A DNA stretch of 64,000 bases from Eriocheir sinensis (GCF_024679095.1 NC_066562.1:8580398-8644397); one strand, 5' to 3'. Shown: positions 20,441-31,727, counted from the stretch's first letter. The notes: a model not told the origin generated them from the letters alone. Program-made: numbers and translations.

Positions 20441-20729
20441 TGAGGAAGGAGAGAAGAGAGAGAGACCAATTCAGGAAGTGGTAGCAAGAGGGAAGCGAGG
20501 TAAAGGAAGGAGAAACAGAGATAAACAGAGAAGTAGGAAGAAAAGGAAGAAAGATACAGGAGGTGGCGGTGCGGGATGACTGGAAGGCCCCGTAGGAAGG
20601 TAATTGATTGTCTGGACAGGTGTACGGAGGTGAACTGGGTGCACAGGTGAGCGACTAACGCCTTGACAACTTCCCCTTGCTAACGCGCGACTCATATTGC
20701 CAACAAAAATCCCAAAGGCGACTTCTGAA

Positions 20730-21045
20730 CTGTTTTTCGCCACCTACTTCACTTCCAATTAATTTTTTTTCTTGGGGTATTTTTGAGACACTATTACAAA
20801 CTATACAAGTCACTATACAAGTACTTTTAGCTCGCTGCGTTACTTGTACTTGTTTTGTTTTGTTTTAGGACTTTTTCGTTGACCTTTTAACCGTTTTTCA
20901 CAACCTACTTCACTTCCAATCACTTTTTTTTTCTTGGGGTATTTGTGAGACACTATTACAAACTCTACAAGTCACTATACAAGTACTCTTAGCTCGCTGT
21001 GTTACTTGTACTTGTTTTGTTTTAGGACTATTTCGTTGACCTTAA
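20730..21045 (+). repeat. Two-copy tandem repeat, 161-bp unit
   Basis: CCTACTTCACTTCCAAT occurs at 20743 and 20904, with TTCTTGGGGTATTT, ACTATACAAGTACT and TTAGGACT.TTTCGTTGACC in both copies. Confidence 0.95.
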
Positions 21046-21300
21046 CACTCTCTACCGACATGACCCTTCGCAGGAATCTCCGTCGATCGCTTTATATTTC
21101 CTGGCTTCACCGTTTGTTTGTGTTTCGGTTCAGGGTTTTGTTCCAGGCCGTCCCCGTCACCTCTCCTTATCTCCTCTTCCTGTCCTTGCCGTCCTTACTC
21201 CCTTGCATTGTCTCCGCCACACAATCTCTCGTAGACGTGGCGAAATTTTATGTCCTCACCGATTCTGCTTGACTCTCCGTATTTCATGTTTTCGTGGTCT

Positions 21301-21389
21301 TTTTTATTTTTTTTATAGGAAAGGAAGCATTTCAAGGACAACAACAACAGAAAAAAATGTAGAAAAAAGCCCGCTAATCATTGCTCCTT
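21301..21389 (-). mobile_element. Dispersed element A, minus strand
   Basis: The reverse complement reads GGAGCAATGATTAGCGGGC, a T run, then TTGTCCTTGAAATGCTTCC and a TATAAAAAAA tail. The orientation-specific A-rich end suggests a retroposed sequence. Confidence 0.7.
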
Positions 21390-21589
21390 GAAAAGATAAA
21401 AGTAAAGAGTGACCAAAAGAGAGGTCAATTTTGGGTGGAGAGGTGTTCTGATGCTCTTCTCTTTGGTATTTGGTATCAGTAACTCAACTATATCAGCTGT
21501 TTACACCGTTTTTCTTTCCCTAACTCTATATGCATTGCTCTATCTCAACCTCCTTTACATACATTGCAGACTCACCTCATTTCATACTT

Positions 21590-22060
21590 TTAGAGACGTT
21601 TATTTCAGTGGTGTTAGTTCAGTAAGCTCTATTTCCCTTTCCTTTAGTCCATATTTATCGCACTATTCATTATAGTCATTATCCTCACATTTTTCGCGTC
21701 CCTTACAAAGAATATCAAATGCACTCTTCGTATCATGTTTTTCACGGATTTTGTTTCAGTATGTTAGTTCGATAAGCTCTATTTTCCTTTTCCTTCAGAC
21801 CATATTCACTGCACTATCCATTATACCCATTAACCTACCACTATCTCCACTTCCCTTACAGACAATCTCCAATGGACTCTCCTTATCTCATGTTTTTCAC
21901 GGATATTGTTTCAGTGGTGTTAGTTCAATAAGCTCCATTTTTCTTTCCCTTAGCTATTCATTATATCCATTAACCTCACACTATCTGAACGTCCCTTACA
22001 CACAATCTCAAACGCACTCTCCGTATCTCATGTTTCCACCGATTCCGTTCCAGCCGCGTC
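21590..22060 (+). repeat. Diverged tandem repeat, 149-155-bp unit, 3 or more copies
   Basis: TTCAGTGGTGTTAGTTCA or a near variant occurs at 21606, 21755 and 21910, each followed by AAGCTC.ATTT, CATTATA.CCATTA and CCCTTACA.ACAATCTC-like sequence. A weaker copy may start near 21470. Confidence 0.85.
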
Positions 22061-22319
22061 GATGTTCAGCGCCGTTTACGTCACTTTCCTTCTTGTCCGA
22101 ACACTCGCCGCTGTCCTTATACAGACGCGGAGGCCTTGCCCGCAGCCCTTGTACGGAGCGGGGTTTCTCGTGTTGGTTGTGTTCCTTCTCGCCGTAGCGT
22201 TGTCTGATAGGTTAGAGTTGAAAGCTATTCGTCTCATCAACTCCCTTCCTCGCCGCGCTCCGCCTTTTCATCTCCCTCGCCGCCCCGCCGCCGCCGCCGC
22301 AGTGTTGCCTCGCCCGATG

Positions 22320-22575
22320 ACCTTCTATCGCCGCTTTCATCGCTGCTCTCGTGCGCTGGGTACTTACTTTTGTCTTTGCCTTTGTGGGCTTTAAATATCT
22401 GTCCCTCGTTTTGAATATATGGACTTGTGTTGTAATCTCAAAGCGTCACCTTCTATCGCGGCTTTCATCGCTGCTCTCGTGCGCTGGGTACTTTTGTCTC
22501 TACCTTTGTGGGCTTTAAATATCTGTCCCTCGTTTTGAATATACGGACTTATGTTGTAATCTCTCTCTCCCTCTC
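22320..22575 (+). repeat. Two-copy tandem repeat, 128-bp unit
   Basis: ACCTTCTATCGCSGCTTTCA occurs at 22320 and 22448 with almost identical downstream sequence (GCGCTGGGTACTT, GGGCTTTAAATATCTGTCCC). Copy 2 lacks about 4 bp. The 110-codon frame 22062-22394 ends inside copy 1 and is not supported by any family resemblance. Confidence 0.95.
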
Positions 22576-22641
22576 TTCTCTCGCCCTTAAACTTCCAATA
22601 TCTTCTCACGTCTCAATATATAAACTTCAATTCAGTCACCT

Positions 22642-22678
22642 GGCCTCTTGCAGTTTCCCTATGTTCTTATGTTCTCAT
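22642..22678 (-). mobile_element. Dispersed element B fragment, minus strand
   Basis: The reverse complement reads ATGAGAACATAAGAACATAG then GGAAACTGCAAGAGGCC, matching the 11693 and 20132 copies. Confidence 0.6.
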
Positions 22679-22929
22679 TTTTACTCTTTCTTGTCTCTCC
22701 TTTCCTCTGTCTTAGCTTCTCATTCCCTCCTCTCGTTTCAGTATCAAAGTTTTCAATATCTCTCTATTTACTAATTCACGAACGTCTACTATCTCCTATT
22801 TCTTACCTATGGACTTCTCTTGCTTTCTCCCACTCCCGTTTTCAAAAGCATGTAATATATTTCTCTAGTTTAAAATTTACGAACTATCCCTTTTCTTCCT
22901 CATCTATTTTAATTATCTCATATTTTCTT

Positions 22930-23320
22930 ACCCTCCTGTTTTCAATCTCTCCCATTCTCTCCTCTTTCCATCGCTAATATCTGTCGCGTCTCTTCGTTTT
23001 CAGTCTCCCCTTCTCTTCTCCTATCTCGTCTTTTCCTTATTTATCAACTTCTTTTGCTATCTTCCACTCCAGTTTTCAATCTCTCCCATTCTCTCCTCTT
23101 TCCATCGCTAATATCTCCCGCTCTTCGTCGTTTTCAATCTCCTCTTCTCTTCTTCTATATCATCTTTTCCTTATTTATCAACTTCTTTTGCCATCTTCCA
23201 CTCGTGTTTTCAATCTCTCCCCTTCTCTCTTTCCGTCGCTAATATCTCCCGCTTCTCGTCGTTTTCAATCTCCCGTTCTCTCCTCGTTTCATCGCTAATA
23301 TCTCCCGCTCGTCGTCGCTA
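22930..23320 (+). repeat. Three-copy tandem repeat, 134-bp unit
   Basis: TTTTCAATCTCTCCC starts at 22939, 23073 and 23207; all copies carry ATCGCTAATATCT or GTCGCTAATATCT, and most carry TTATTTATCAACTTCTTTTG. A final partial copy ends near 23320. Confidence 0.93.
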
Positions 23321-23609
23321 TGCAGCTTCGCCCTTGCCTTCCCTTATCGCTCCCATCGCTATCTTGTGGGTACTTTTTTTCCCTCTCTCTTCCTGGACTT
23401 GTTAACTGCATACCTTCCCCTCCTTACGTGGTCTCGCCCGGCAGTATTTGGTCCGCATTCTTAAGCACACACCCCTCGTCCGTCCGCCCAATGCAAGAGT
23501 CCACTGATAGCTTAATACTTTCAGCGGGCAATGAATATAGAGTGTAGCGGGAAGGTCTGGGTACCGTGACGCTTGGTAAGTCTTGATTCGCTACCAGTGT
23601 GCACCAACC

Positions 23610-23785
23610 GCCCTGCCGTCATTCCTCCCTTCCTTTCTTTTCTTTCCTCTCTTCTCTTCCTCTCTGTCTTCCTATATAGCTTAACTCCATACCTACCTTT
23701 CTACCTAACCTATCCAACTACCCTCCTTAACCTTTCTTCCCTTTTCTTCCCTTCTCTTTCTTCTCTTCCTTTCTGTGTTACACGA
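23610..23785 (+). repeat. Pyrimidine-rich low complexity
   Basis: TTCC/TCTC-rich sequence with repeated CTACCTAACC-like words. Confidence 0.7.
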
Positions 23786-23897
23786 TAAAACACCTCTGAT
23801 CATGACCTTCACAAGACCTTCACAAACTCGCACGAGGATGCCCTAATTCTTCACGGGCTGAGGTTTAAACGTAATCGTCTTCTCGAACCTGTTAAAA

Positions 23898-24010
23898 TTC
23901 ACCTTCAGAGCCCAGGCACACATATTGGACAAGGCTTTCGTAGAGGTTGTGGGTATTTCCAGGGGTAGTTTTATGACCTTGATGGTAGTTTGAGCCTTCA
24001 TCTAGAACCA
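23898..24010 (+). mobile_element. Dispersed element D, plus-strand copy
   Basis: The core GGACAAGGCTTTCGTAGAGG continues with TTGTGGGTATTTCCAGGGGT and AGTTTTATGACC. It is the inverted partner of 24427-24540 at roughly 75-80% identity by eye. Class is unknown. Confidence 0.75.
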
Positions 24011-24426
24011 AGAACTCCATATCTACCTTCCTACCTAACTATTTAACTTTTCTTTCTTTTCTTCCCTTCTCTTTCCTCTCTTTCCTTATTTGTCTTTCTT
24101 TTTTTCCTTTTTTTTTCTATATATTTATCTAACCCCATCCCTGCTTCCTACCTACCTACCTATTCCTTCCCTTACTTTCTATCTCCTCTTAATATTTCCA
24201 CATTATTCCTATATTTCTCACATCCAAATCCTTATATTCCAACATCGTATTCCTTCCTCCATTCCAGCATAGTATTCCCATATTCTCAGTTTTCTTTGGT
24301 CTGTATACAAGTTAACTAGACTTAGATATATATGGGTCGGTATTACAAGACACACATTCGCTTGTCACATCAACTACTTCTAAAGGTCAAAGAGGGGATC
24401 ATTCGGGTTCTAATGAGTGTTTCTTC
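24010..24426. other. Spacer between inverted element D copies
   Basis: Pyrimidine-rich at first (24040-24300), then ordinary AT-rich sequence. No gene recognised. Confidence 0.5.
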
Positions 24427-24540
24427 AGGTTCACGGTGCAGAAGAAGGGTCAGACTACCACCAGGGTCATAAAACTACTCCCGGAAATGCCCACAACCCC
24501 TCCGAACGCCTTGTCAAATAGGTGTTCTTGGGCGGTGAAA
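24427..24540 (-). mobile_element. Dispersed element D, minus-strand copy
   Basis: The reverse complement contains GACAAGGCGTTCGGAGGGGT, TGTGGGCATTTCCGGGAGTA and GTTTTATGACCCTGGTGGTA. With 23898-24010 it forms an inverted repeat about 420 bp apart. Confidence 0.75.
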
Positions 24541-24708
24541 TGGGTTATGATTCGACCCATATAGTGTTGGAGGTGGAGGAGGTACAGAGACGAATGACAT
24601 TGGGAAAGGCCTTTGTGCGTCAGTGGTTTAGTCTAATAAGTGTCAAAGAGTAATGAAGATGTGTACAACTTCACATCCTCACTTAACATCCTCGTAGGCT
24701 CGTTAGCT

Positions 24709-24736
24709 AACACGGGCCGCCTGGCTGACCCGTGTT
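24709..24736 (+). other. Perfect 8-bp hairpin, 12-nt loop
   Basis: AACACGGG (24709-24716) pairs exactly with CCCGTGTT (24729-24736). No Rho-independent terminator is implied in a eukaryote; it may be chance. Confidence 0.5.
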
Positions 24737-25188
24737 TTCCTCCTTGCTACGAGAGGCGAACCGAGTCTTACCGAGCACAGAATCAGGCCAGGGGGGAGTT
24801 ATGATATTATTCTCGGTATTTAGAGTTTCTCCGCCTCCTTGTTTATGATTCAGGGCCTGCATGTGTTTGTCGTCCTTGTTTTTCCTCGTTTTTATCACCT
24901 CCAGTAACGCAAAAAATAAATAAGTTAATAAAAGCGGAGGTGAAATTTGAGGACGTGTAAGTTGGACGGGGATATCGGGGTCAGGGGACGAGTTAAAATT
25001 GTGTCAGCCTCACTATAAACAAGCAAATGAAGCCGGGTTGAAATTCGAGTGTGCATAAGTTGTGTGGAAACGTCCGGCTCCACAAAACAAATTAAAACCA
25101 CACCGCTCAAAAAAAGATATAAAAATGTTTGTGTGCATAATAAAAGCGACAGAAATGGAAGCAGGCATGAGATTAAGAGTAACACGCG

Positions 25189-25192
<4 letters not shown>

Positions 25193-25260
<68 letters not shown>

Positions 25261-25300
25261 TTCTCTCCCTCCCTCTCTCTCACACACACAAACAAGCACA
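25193..25300 (+). repeat. (CA)n with CT/CA tail
   Basis: CA array 25193-25257, then CTCTCCCTCC and a short second CA run. Confidence 0.97.
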
Positions 25301-25457
25301 CATATTCACCACTTACACACATAAAAAAACATACATACACAAAAACAAAGGAAAATAAAGACGATTAAAACAAAAAAGTAAATGAACATAGATAAAAAAA
25401 ATAAGGACATATATAAAGAAACAAAAACAAATGTAGAAGCAAAAGAAATAAAAGAAG

Positions 25458-25460
<3 letters not shown>

Positions 25461-25540
<80 letters not shown>
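25461..25540 (+). repeat. (CA)n microsatellite
   Basis: Pure CA array of about 78 bp in A-rich flanks. Confidence 0.98.
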
Positions 25541-25541
<1 letters not shown>

Positions 25542-25631
25542 CACATTCTCACCTTAAAGTAAAAAAAAAAAGAAAATAGCAAACGAAATACGAAACCTTC
25601 TTAGATAAACAATAACAAATACATCTTTTAA

Positions 25632-25657
25632 TCCTCCTCCTCCTCCTCCTCCTCCTC
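25632..25657 (+). repeat. (CTC)n microsatellite
   Basis: About 8 CTC units. Confidence 0.93.
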
Positions 25658-25799
25658 CCTTCCGTTGCCTTCCTCACTATTATAATGAAGGCAGCCAAAT
25701 ACAGCAGACTCCAGGCAGCCAGAATCGTCCCTTTGCAAGTCCGTGCGATGCCTATCTAGATTTACGAGTGTCCTATAACGTGGAGCTTTTTGTTGTCTC

Positions 25800-25890
25800 C
25801 GTGTGTGTGTGTGGGGGGGGGGGGGGGCAGTGTGTTCGTGGGGTCTGTTGGGGTTGTGCTGTGGGGCTGTGTGTGTGTGTGTGGGAGGGC
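25800..25890 (+). repeat. GT/G-run low complexity
   Basis: GTGTGTGTGT followed by a run of about 17 G, then TGGGG-rich and GT-rich sequence. Confidence 0.9.
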
Positions 25891-25984
25891 TATTCTGTCG
25901 GGGTTTCCTGTACCATCCTCGTTTTTCTTCCTCTCGAGTGTCAAGGAACTTCCCTGAACTACCCAGCCAGCAGTAGCTAACCAA

Positions 25985-26240
25985 GGGAGAGGAGGAAGAA
26001 GGTGGGAAAATGGGGAGGGAAGAAGGGGGGAGTAGGAGAGGAAAGGAAGAGGGGAGGATGAGGTAGCCAGTCAGGAAGGGGAGAAGGAAGGAAGGGAGAG
26101 GATGAGGTAGTCAGTCAGGAAGAGGAGAGTGGGAGAGGAAAGGAAGGGGGAGGATGCGGTAGCCAGTCAGGAAGGGGAGAAGGAAGGGGAGAGTGGGAGA
26201 GGAAAGGAGAGGGGGGAGGATGCGGTAGCCAGCCCACTAT
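25985..26240 (+). repeat. Purine-rich tandem repeat with GCGGTAGCCAG-type anchors, 4 copies
   Basis: GATGMGGTAGYCAGTCAGGA occurs at about 26057, 26101 and 26153, and a truncated copy near 26219. Spacing is irregular (44-66 bp) because the GGGA/GGAA filler differs in length. Confidence 0.85.
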
Positions 26241-26524
26241 AGCCCACAGCAGACCCGTGAAATAGATGTTACCTGATTACATAGCCAGAAGCAGCGATGG
26301 ACACCTGACCCAGCCCATTAAGACCGAACATTATGGGTCTCGGTGTTTTTTCTCTTCTTTTGCACCAGAGACGAGATGGCGGTGGGAGGAAGATTAGAGC
26401 ACTGGGGGAAATAATAGACCCGTGGCTACTGTTTTGGTATCTTTCTTCAGCGTAAAAAAAAAGTTGTATAAAAAGAGGAGGAAGAAAAACGCGAACAAGA
26501 ACCAGTGCAGGAATATATGGAAGA

Positions 26525-26890
26525 AAGTGGATGCTGTTGATGATGATGATGGTGGTGATGAGAAGGAGGAGGAGGAGGAGGAGAATAAAGGAAAAGGAGG
26601 AAGGAGGAAATGGAAGAAGAAGAGAAGGAGGAGAAGAAGGAAAAGAAAAGGAGGAAAGACGAAATGGAAGAAGAGAAGGAGGAGGAAAGCAAGAGGAAGA
26701 GGAGGAGAAAAAAAGAGGAGAAAGAGGAGTAATAGAGGAAAGAAGAAGAAAATGGAAAAAGAAAGAGAGAAAAAGAAGAAGAAGAAAAAGAAGGAGACGA
26801 TGAAGAAGAAAAAAAGAGGAATAAAAAGAGGAAAAGAAGGAGGAAAAAGAGAAAAGGGAGTTGAAAGAAAAAGAAGAGGAAGAAGATGAT
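26525..26890 (+). repeat. GAT/GGA/GAA purine-rich low complexity
   Basis: Starts with GATGATGATG, then GGA and GAA mixtures. Confidence 0.85.
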
Positions 26891-27289
26891 AATAAAACCA
26901 GAAAAACAAACAAAAACAAAAGAAAAACGAATATGCTGATAACAACAACAACAACAGCAACATCCTCAAATAACCAACATAACACCATCAAAATATCACC
27001 AATAGCTTTTTCTCCTCCTTTTTATCCATCCTCAATCCTTCCTTCCTGCAACCTTCTCTTACCTCACACACCAAAAGAGAATCAATAAACCGCAGCTAAA
27101 GGTATGAAGCGAGTCACACACCTGTCCACGGGCGGCTCAGGTGAAGGGCTTACCTGCGTGGGCGTGACAATGACCGCTGATTGGAAGGCGAGGCGCAGCG
27201 GTGAGATATTTTCCTGTATCTACCTGAGAGAGCTTCTGCGAGGGGAGTGATAATGGAGATAATAATGGGAATAATAAGAATAGGAATAC

Positions 27290-27600
27290 GAAGGAGACAA
27301 GAAGACGAGGGTGAAGAAGAGGGTGAAGAAGACAAGAAACGAAAAAAATAAAGATAAGTCCAAAAAAGAAGAAAAAGAAGAAAAGAAAAAAATAAAGCTA
27401 AAAAGTCCAAAAAATAAGAAAAAGAAGACGACGGTGCTGAAGAAAAAGAAAAAGAAAAGAAAAGAAGAAGAGGAATAACAAAAAAAGAATGAGTGGAAAA
27501 ATATGAATAAGAAGAGAAACACAAAAACAAATAAGAAGAAAAAAAAAAGAGAAAGGAAAGCAAGAAAAATGAGTGAAAATGTAAATAATGATAAGTGAAT
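27290..27600 (+). repeat. A-rich purine tract
   Basis: AAGAAG/AAAAG mixtures with a GGTGAAGAAGA repeat near 27310-27330. Nothing coding. Confidence 0.75.
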
Positions 27601-27618
27601 TTTGCGTTTAGAAAAAAA

Positions 27619-27695
27619 ATAGATAGATAGATAAATAGAAAGATAGATAGATAGATAGATAGAAACAAATAGATAGATAGATAGATAGATAGACA
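27619..27695 (+). repeat. (GATA)n microsatellite
   Basis: GATA tetramers with AAATA and AAAGA interruptions. Confidence 0.95.
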
Positions 27696-27742
27696 TAGAT
27701 AAACGAGAGACAAAACAAAATAAAACAGAATGGCTGGTAGGT

Positions 27743-27748
<6 letters not shown>

Positions 27749-27780
<32 letters not shown>
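27749..27780 (+). repeat. (GT)n microsatellite
   Basis: Pure GT array of about 30 bp. Confidence 0.95.
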
Positions 27781-27974
27781 CAGGTGGACGCGACAGGTGA
27801 GCGAGGTGAGGCAGGCAAAGCTGGAGTGAAAGTGGAAGGTGGAGGGACCTAGCGAGGGGGGAAGGGGGGAGGGGGGTGTTTGTTTGTATGGGGGAACAGG
27901 TGGAGAGGCTCAGGTGTGGACGAGGAGGAGTAGGGCAAATATAGCTGTTGTGATGATGCTGGTGGAGGTGATGG

Positions 27975-28060
27975 AGAAGAAGAAGAAGAAGAGGAGGAGG
28001 AGGAGGAGGAGGAGGAGGAGGAGGAGGAGGAGGAGGAGGAGGAGGAGGAGGAGGAGGAAG
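27975..28060 (+). repeat. (GAA)n(GGA)n microsatellite
   Basis: Short GAA run switching to about 23 GGA units. Confidence 0.97.
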
Positions 28061-28094
28061 ACCGTGACTAGTATAGGTTGATGACAATAGTACT

Positions 28095-28096
<2 letters not shown>

Positions 28097-28162
<66 letters not shown>
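28097..28162 (+). repeat. (GA)n microsatellite
   Basis: Pure GA array. Confidence 0.98.
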
Positions 28163-28164
<2 letters not shown>

Positions 28165-28169
28165 AAACA

Positions 28170-28345
28170 AACACTTAAAACAAAAACAAGACAAAACAAA
28201 ACAACATCGATATAGAAGAAAAACCAAAACAAAAACAAAAAAAAAACAATAACCGGACTCATTACACTTACAAAAAAACAACAAAAACGGACACAAAAAC
28301 AAAGAAATTCAACCAGCAAAACAAAAAAACAAAACACAAACAAAA
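28170..28345 (+). repeat. CAAAA-rich low complexity
   Basis: Repeated AAAACAAAAACAAA words. No gene. Confidence 0.75.
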
Positions 28346-28519
28346 CAAGTGAACATCGGTACCAAACACCGGAGCAACATTGAGACGTAACACCAAACTG
28401 GATTCAATTCCCCGTGTCGCGTCTGTCAGTTGTTCGAAAGGCCGCGGCAGGTCAGGAATTTATAGTTTATTCGTGGCATTTATTGCGCAACCGAGATTAA
28501 ATACAGTGCGGGGTGGAGA

Positions 28520-28935
28520 GAGAGAGGAGGAGGAGGAGAAGGAGGAAGAAGAGAAGGATAAGGGAAAGGAGGATGGTAGAAAGGAAAGGGAAAAGAAAGA
28601 AAAGGATGAGGATATAAAGAGAAATGGCGATAAGGAGGCAGGATATGTAGGAGGAGGAAAAGAAGGAGGAGGAGGAAGAAGAGAAGGTTAAGGGAAAGGA
28701 GAATTGTGAGTAGGTTAGGGAAAAGAAAGAAAAGGATGAGAATAGGAAGATAAATGGGGATAAGAAGGGGGATAAGGAGGCAGGATAAATAGAAGGAGGA
28801 GGAGGGGGAAGAAGAGAAGGATAAGGGAAAGGAAAATGATAAATTGGATAGGGAAAAAAAGAAAAGGATGAGAATAGGAAGATAAATGGGGAAAAAGAAG
28901 GAGGAGGAGGAAGAAGAAGAGGAGGATGAGGAGGA
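28520..28935 (+). repeat. Purine-rich three-copy tandem repeat, 131-133-bp unit
   Basis: GAAGAGAAGGWTAAGGGAAA occurs near 28547, 28678 and 28811, with AAAGAAAAGGATGAG and GATAAGGAGGCAGGAT in the unit. Confidence 0.9.
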
Positions 28936-28946
28936 TAGAGGAAAAG

Positions 28947-29340
<394 letters not shown>

Positions 29341-29460
29341 AACCTCCCCTGGTAATAATGACAAAAATAATAAGAATAAGAATATGAAGGAGAAAAGAAG
29401 AAGAGGGTGAAGAAGGAAAGAGAAGAAGGGGAGTAACGATAAAAAGAAGAAGAGGAAAAA

Positions 29461-29535
29461 TATGACTTGGAAGATTGGTTAGCGCGTCTACCTGTGAAAC
29501 CATGGTCCTGGGTTCGATAATGAGGAATTGAAACG
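29461..29535 (+). pseudogene. tRNA-like sequence, probable SINE head or tRNA pseudogene
   Basis: A D-arm-like segment TTGGAAGATTGGTTAGCGCG (29467-29486) and a B-box GGTTCGATA (29511-29519) lie about 44 bp apart start to start, the normal internal-promoter spacing of tRNA genes. An anticodon-like CTGTGAAAC lies between. The acceptor stem ends do not pair convincingly and the B box departs from GGTTCGANTCC after GA, so it is not a functional tRNA. A tRNA-derived SINE is the simplest reading. Confidence 0.45.
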
Positions 29536-29757
29536 ATTATATTTAACCGCATAATACTGAAAAGAGGAGGAAGAAAAGGAAGGAGGAGGAGGAGGAAAAT
29601 GGAATGAATGACGGGAGAAAGGCGAGAGGAGAGAAAGAAGGGAGGGATAGAAAGAAAGAAGGAAACAAAGGGTAGGAAAGAAGAGATGGAAAGAGAGGAG
29701 GGAAAAAGGAAGAAGATAAAAAGGGGTATGGAGAGGATGAATAAAAGGGATACATTA

Positions 29758-29860
<103 letters not shown>

Positions 29861-30010
29861 ATATGGCAATAAGTACCAAGTCGGCATAATACCCTTCATA
29901 TACGTTCGCCCTTAAGGGAGAAGGACATAAAGAAGAAATTACAGCGCCTCCTAAGTATATATTTCGCCCTCACTAAAACCCTTGAAATGTGACTCGAAAT
30001 TATGACATTG

Positions 30011-30011
<1 letters not shown>

Positions 30012-30064
<53 letters not shown>
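30012..30064 (+). repeat. (GT)n microsatellite
   Basis: GT array followed by ATATGTGTACGTATG. Confidence 0.97.
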
Positions 30065-30067
<3 letters not shown>

Positions 30068-30188
30068 TTTATATATGTGTACGTATGAGAACTCTTTACT
30101 CCATGTACGTAAATTTAAACCAGAGTCTTACGTACATGAAAATAAAACCTCTGAATACTTACACAGAAAATCACATGTTGACATAAAA

Positions 30189-30196
30189 GTGTGTGT

Positions 30197-30263
<67 letters not shown>
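30189..30263 (+). repeat. (GT)n microsatellite
   Basis: GT array with an early TACG interruption. A short TCTG run follows at about 30280-30300. Confidence 0.97.
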
Positions 30264-30264
<1 letters not shown>

Positions 30265-30351
30265 ATGTCTCTTCTTACTGTCTGTCTATCTGTCTGTCTG
30301 TATATAAACCACAATATATATACCAAAAAATAAAGCAGGCTAACTCTCCCT

Positions 30352-30431
30352 CTGTGTGTGTGTGTGTGTGTGTGTGCGTGTGCGTGTGCGTGTGTGTGTT
30401 TGTGCGTGTGTCTGTGTGTTTGTGTGTGTGC
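30352..30431 (+). repeat. Interrupted (GT)n
   Basis: GT array with GC, TT and TC interruptions. It is the third GT array within 420 bp. Confidence 0.95.
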
Positions 30432-30563
30432 AGTAGCTGGCTTCACCGTCAACAAGGCTGCTTCTCCACATTCTTGGATCGGTAATAAAGATTTCTAAGC
30501 TGAATTAATTCTCTCTCTCTCTCTCAGAACTATCTTTTCACCAGTATTTCCTTTCCTTCCAGT

Positions 30564-30664
<101 letters not shown>

Positions 30665-30725
30665 CTGAAACATAACCTCGATTTAGTCAGAGCAAATAAA
30701 TCCCTTCCTACTTCTTCCCATTTTT

Positions 30726-30990
30726 CCTCCTCCTCCTCCTCCCCCTCCTCCTCCTCCTCCTCCTCCTCCTCCTCCTAAGTCCACTTCAAGTCCTCTTAAA
30801 TAACCTAAACAGCGTGATGAGGCATTTTGAGGAGGAGGAGGAGGAGGAGGAGGAGGGAAAGGGATGGAGGTAGGCATGGAAAGGTGACGATGTGGGCAAA
30901 CGGGAATGGAGGAGTTGAGGAGGAGGAGGAGGAGGAGGAGGAGGAGGAGGAGGAGGAGGAGGAGGAGGAGGAGGAGGAGGAGGAGGAGGG
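30726..30990 (+). repeat. Inverted (CTC)n ... (GGA)n arrays
   Basis: CTC array 30726-30776, then GGA arrays 30829-30855 and 30916-30988. The CTC and GGA arrays are reverse complements within 50-140 bp of each other. Confidence 0.95.
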
Positions 30991-31140
30991 AGCAAGCAAG
31001 AAAGGAAGGAAGGAAGGAAGGAAGGACGAAAAGAAGGAAGGAAGGGCGAAAGGAAGGAAGGAAGAAAGGAAGGACGAAAGGAAGGAAGGAAGGGCGAAAG
31101 GAAGGAAGGGAGGAAGGAAAGACGAAAGGAAGGAAGGAGA
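30990..31140 (+). repeat. (AAGG)n with a 20-40-bp higher-order repeat
   Basis: GGAAGGAAGG runs punctuated by GACGAAAGGAAGGAAGG and GGGCGAAAGGAAGG, recurring every 20-40 bp. Confidence 0.9.
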
Positions 31141-31390
31141 AAATGAAAAGGAGGTAAAAGAGGGGAAGGAAAAGAAAGAAAGAAGAAAAAAAAAAGAACA
31201 AGAATGAGAAGAATAAGAAAAAAGAAAAAAAGAAAAAGGAGAAAGAAAAACACTGAACGACATCAAGAAAGAAAATAAAGAGGAAGAAGAAAAACAAAAA
31301 GAAAGAACAATGAAGAAGAAAAAGAAGATGTGAAGGAGGGGGAGGAGGAGAAAGAGGAAGAAGAAGAAGAGGAGGAGGAGGAGGAGGACT
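31140..31390 (+). repeat. Purine-rich low complexity
   Basis: GAAA/AAGAA-rich sequence ending in a GGA array near 31365-31388. Confidence 0.8.
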
Positions 31391-31487
31391 CAGGCAGGCA
31401 ATGAAGAAGTAAAATAAGGCGAAGTTAAGAAAGATAAAGGAGAGTTAAACAGGAGAATAATAAACACCGCAACGCTAATAAAATGAA

Positions 31488-31575
31488 AGAGGAGGAGGAG
31501 GAGGAGGAGGAGGAGGAGGAGGTGGAGGAGGAGGAGGAGGAGGAGGAGGAGGAGGAGGAGGAGGAGGAGGAGGAG
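31488..31575 (+). repeat. (GGA)n microsatellite, about 87 bp
   Basis: GGA array with one GGT interruption near 31522. Confidence 0.97.
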
Positions 31576-31634
31576 GGAAACTGGATGAAGGCTTAAGAAG
31601 ATTTAGTGAATGAAAATTGAGAATAACACCCTCA

Positions 31635-31637
<3 letters not shown>

Positions 31638-31727
<90 letters not shown>
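31638..31727 (+). repeat. (GA)n microsatellite
   Basis: Pure GA array of about 89 bp. Confidence 0.98.

Noticed and set aside
22062..22394. 110-codon plus-strand frame with a hydrophobic N-terminus
   Set aside because: It ends inside a 128-bp duplication, contains a (GCC)n-type run, and resembles no family I know. A short novel membrane peptide cannot be excluded but is not supported.
24709..24736. Hairpin as a bacterial-style terminator
   Set aside because: The surroundings are eukaryotic repeat DNA and only TTTT-poor sequence follows; recorded only as a small hairpin.
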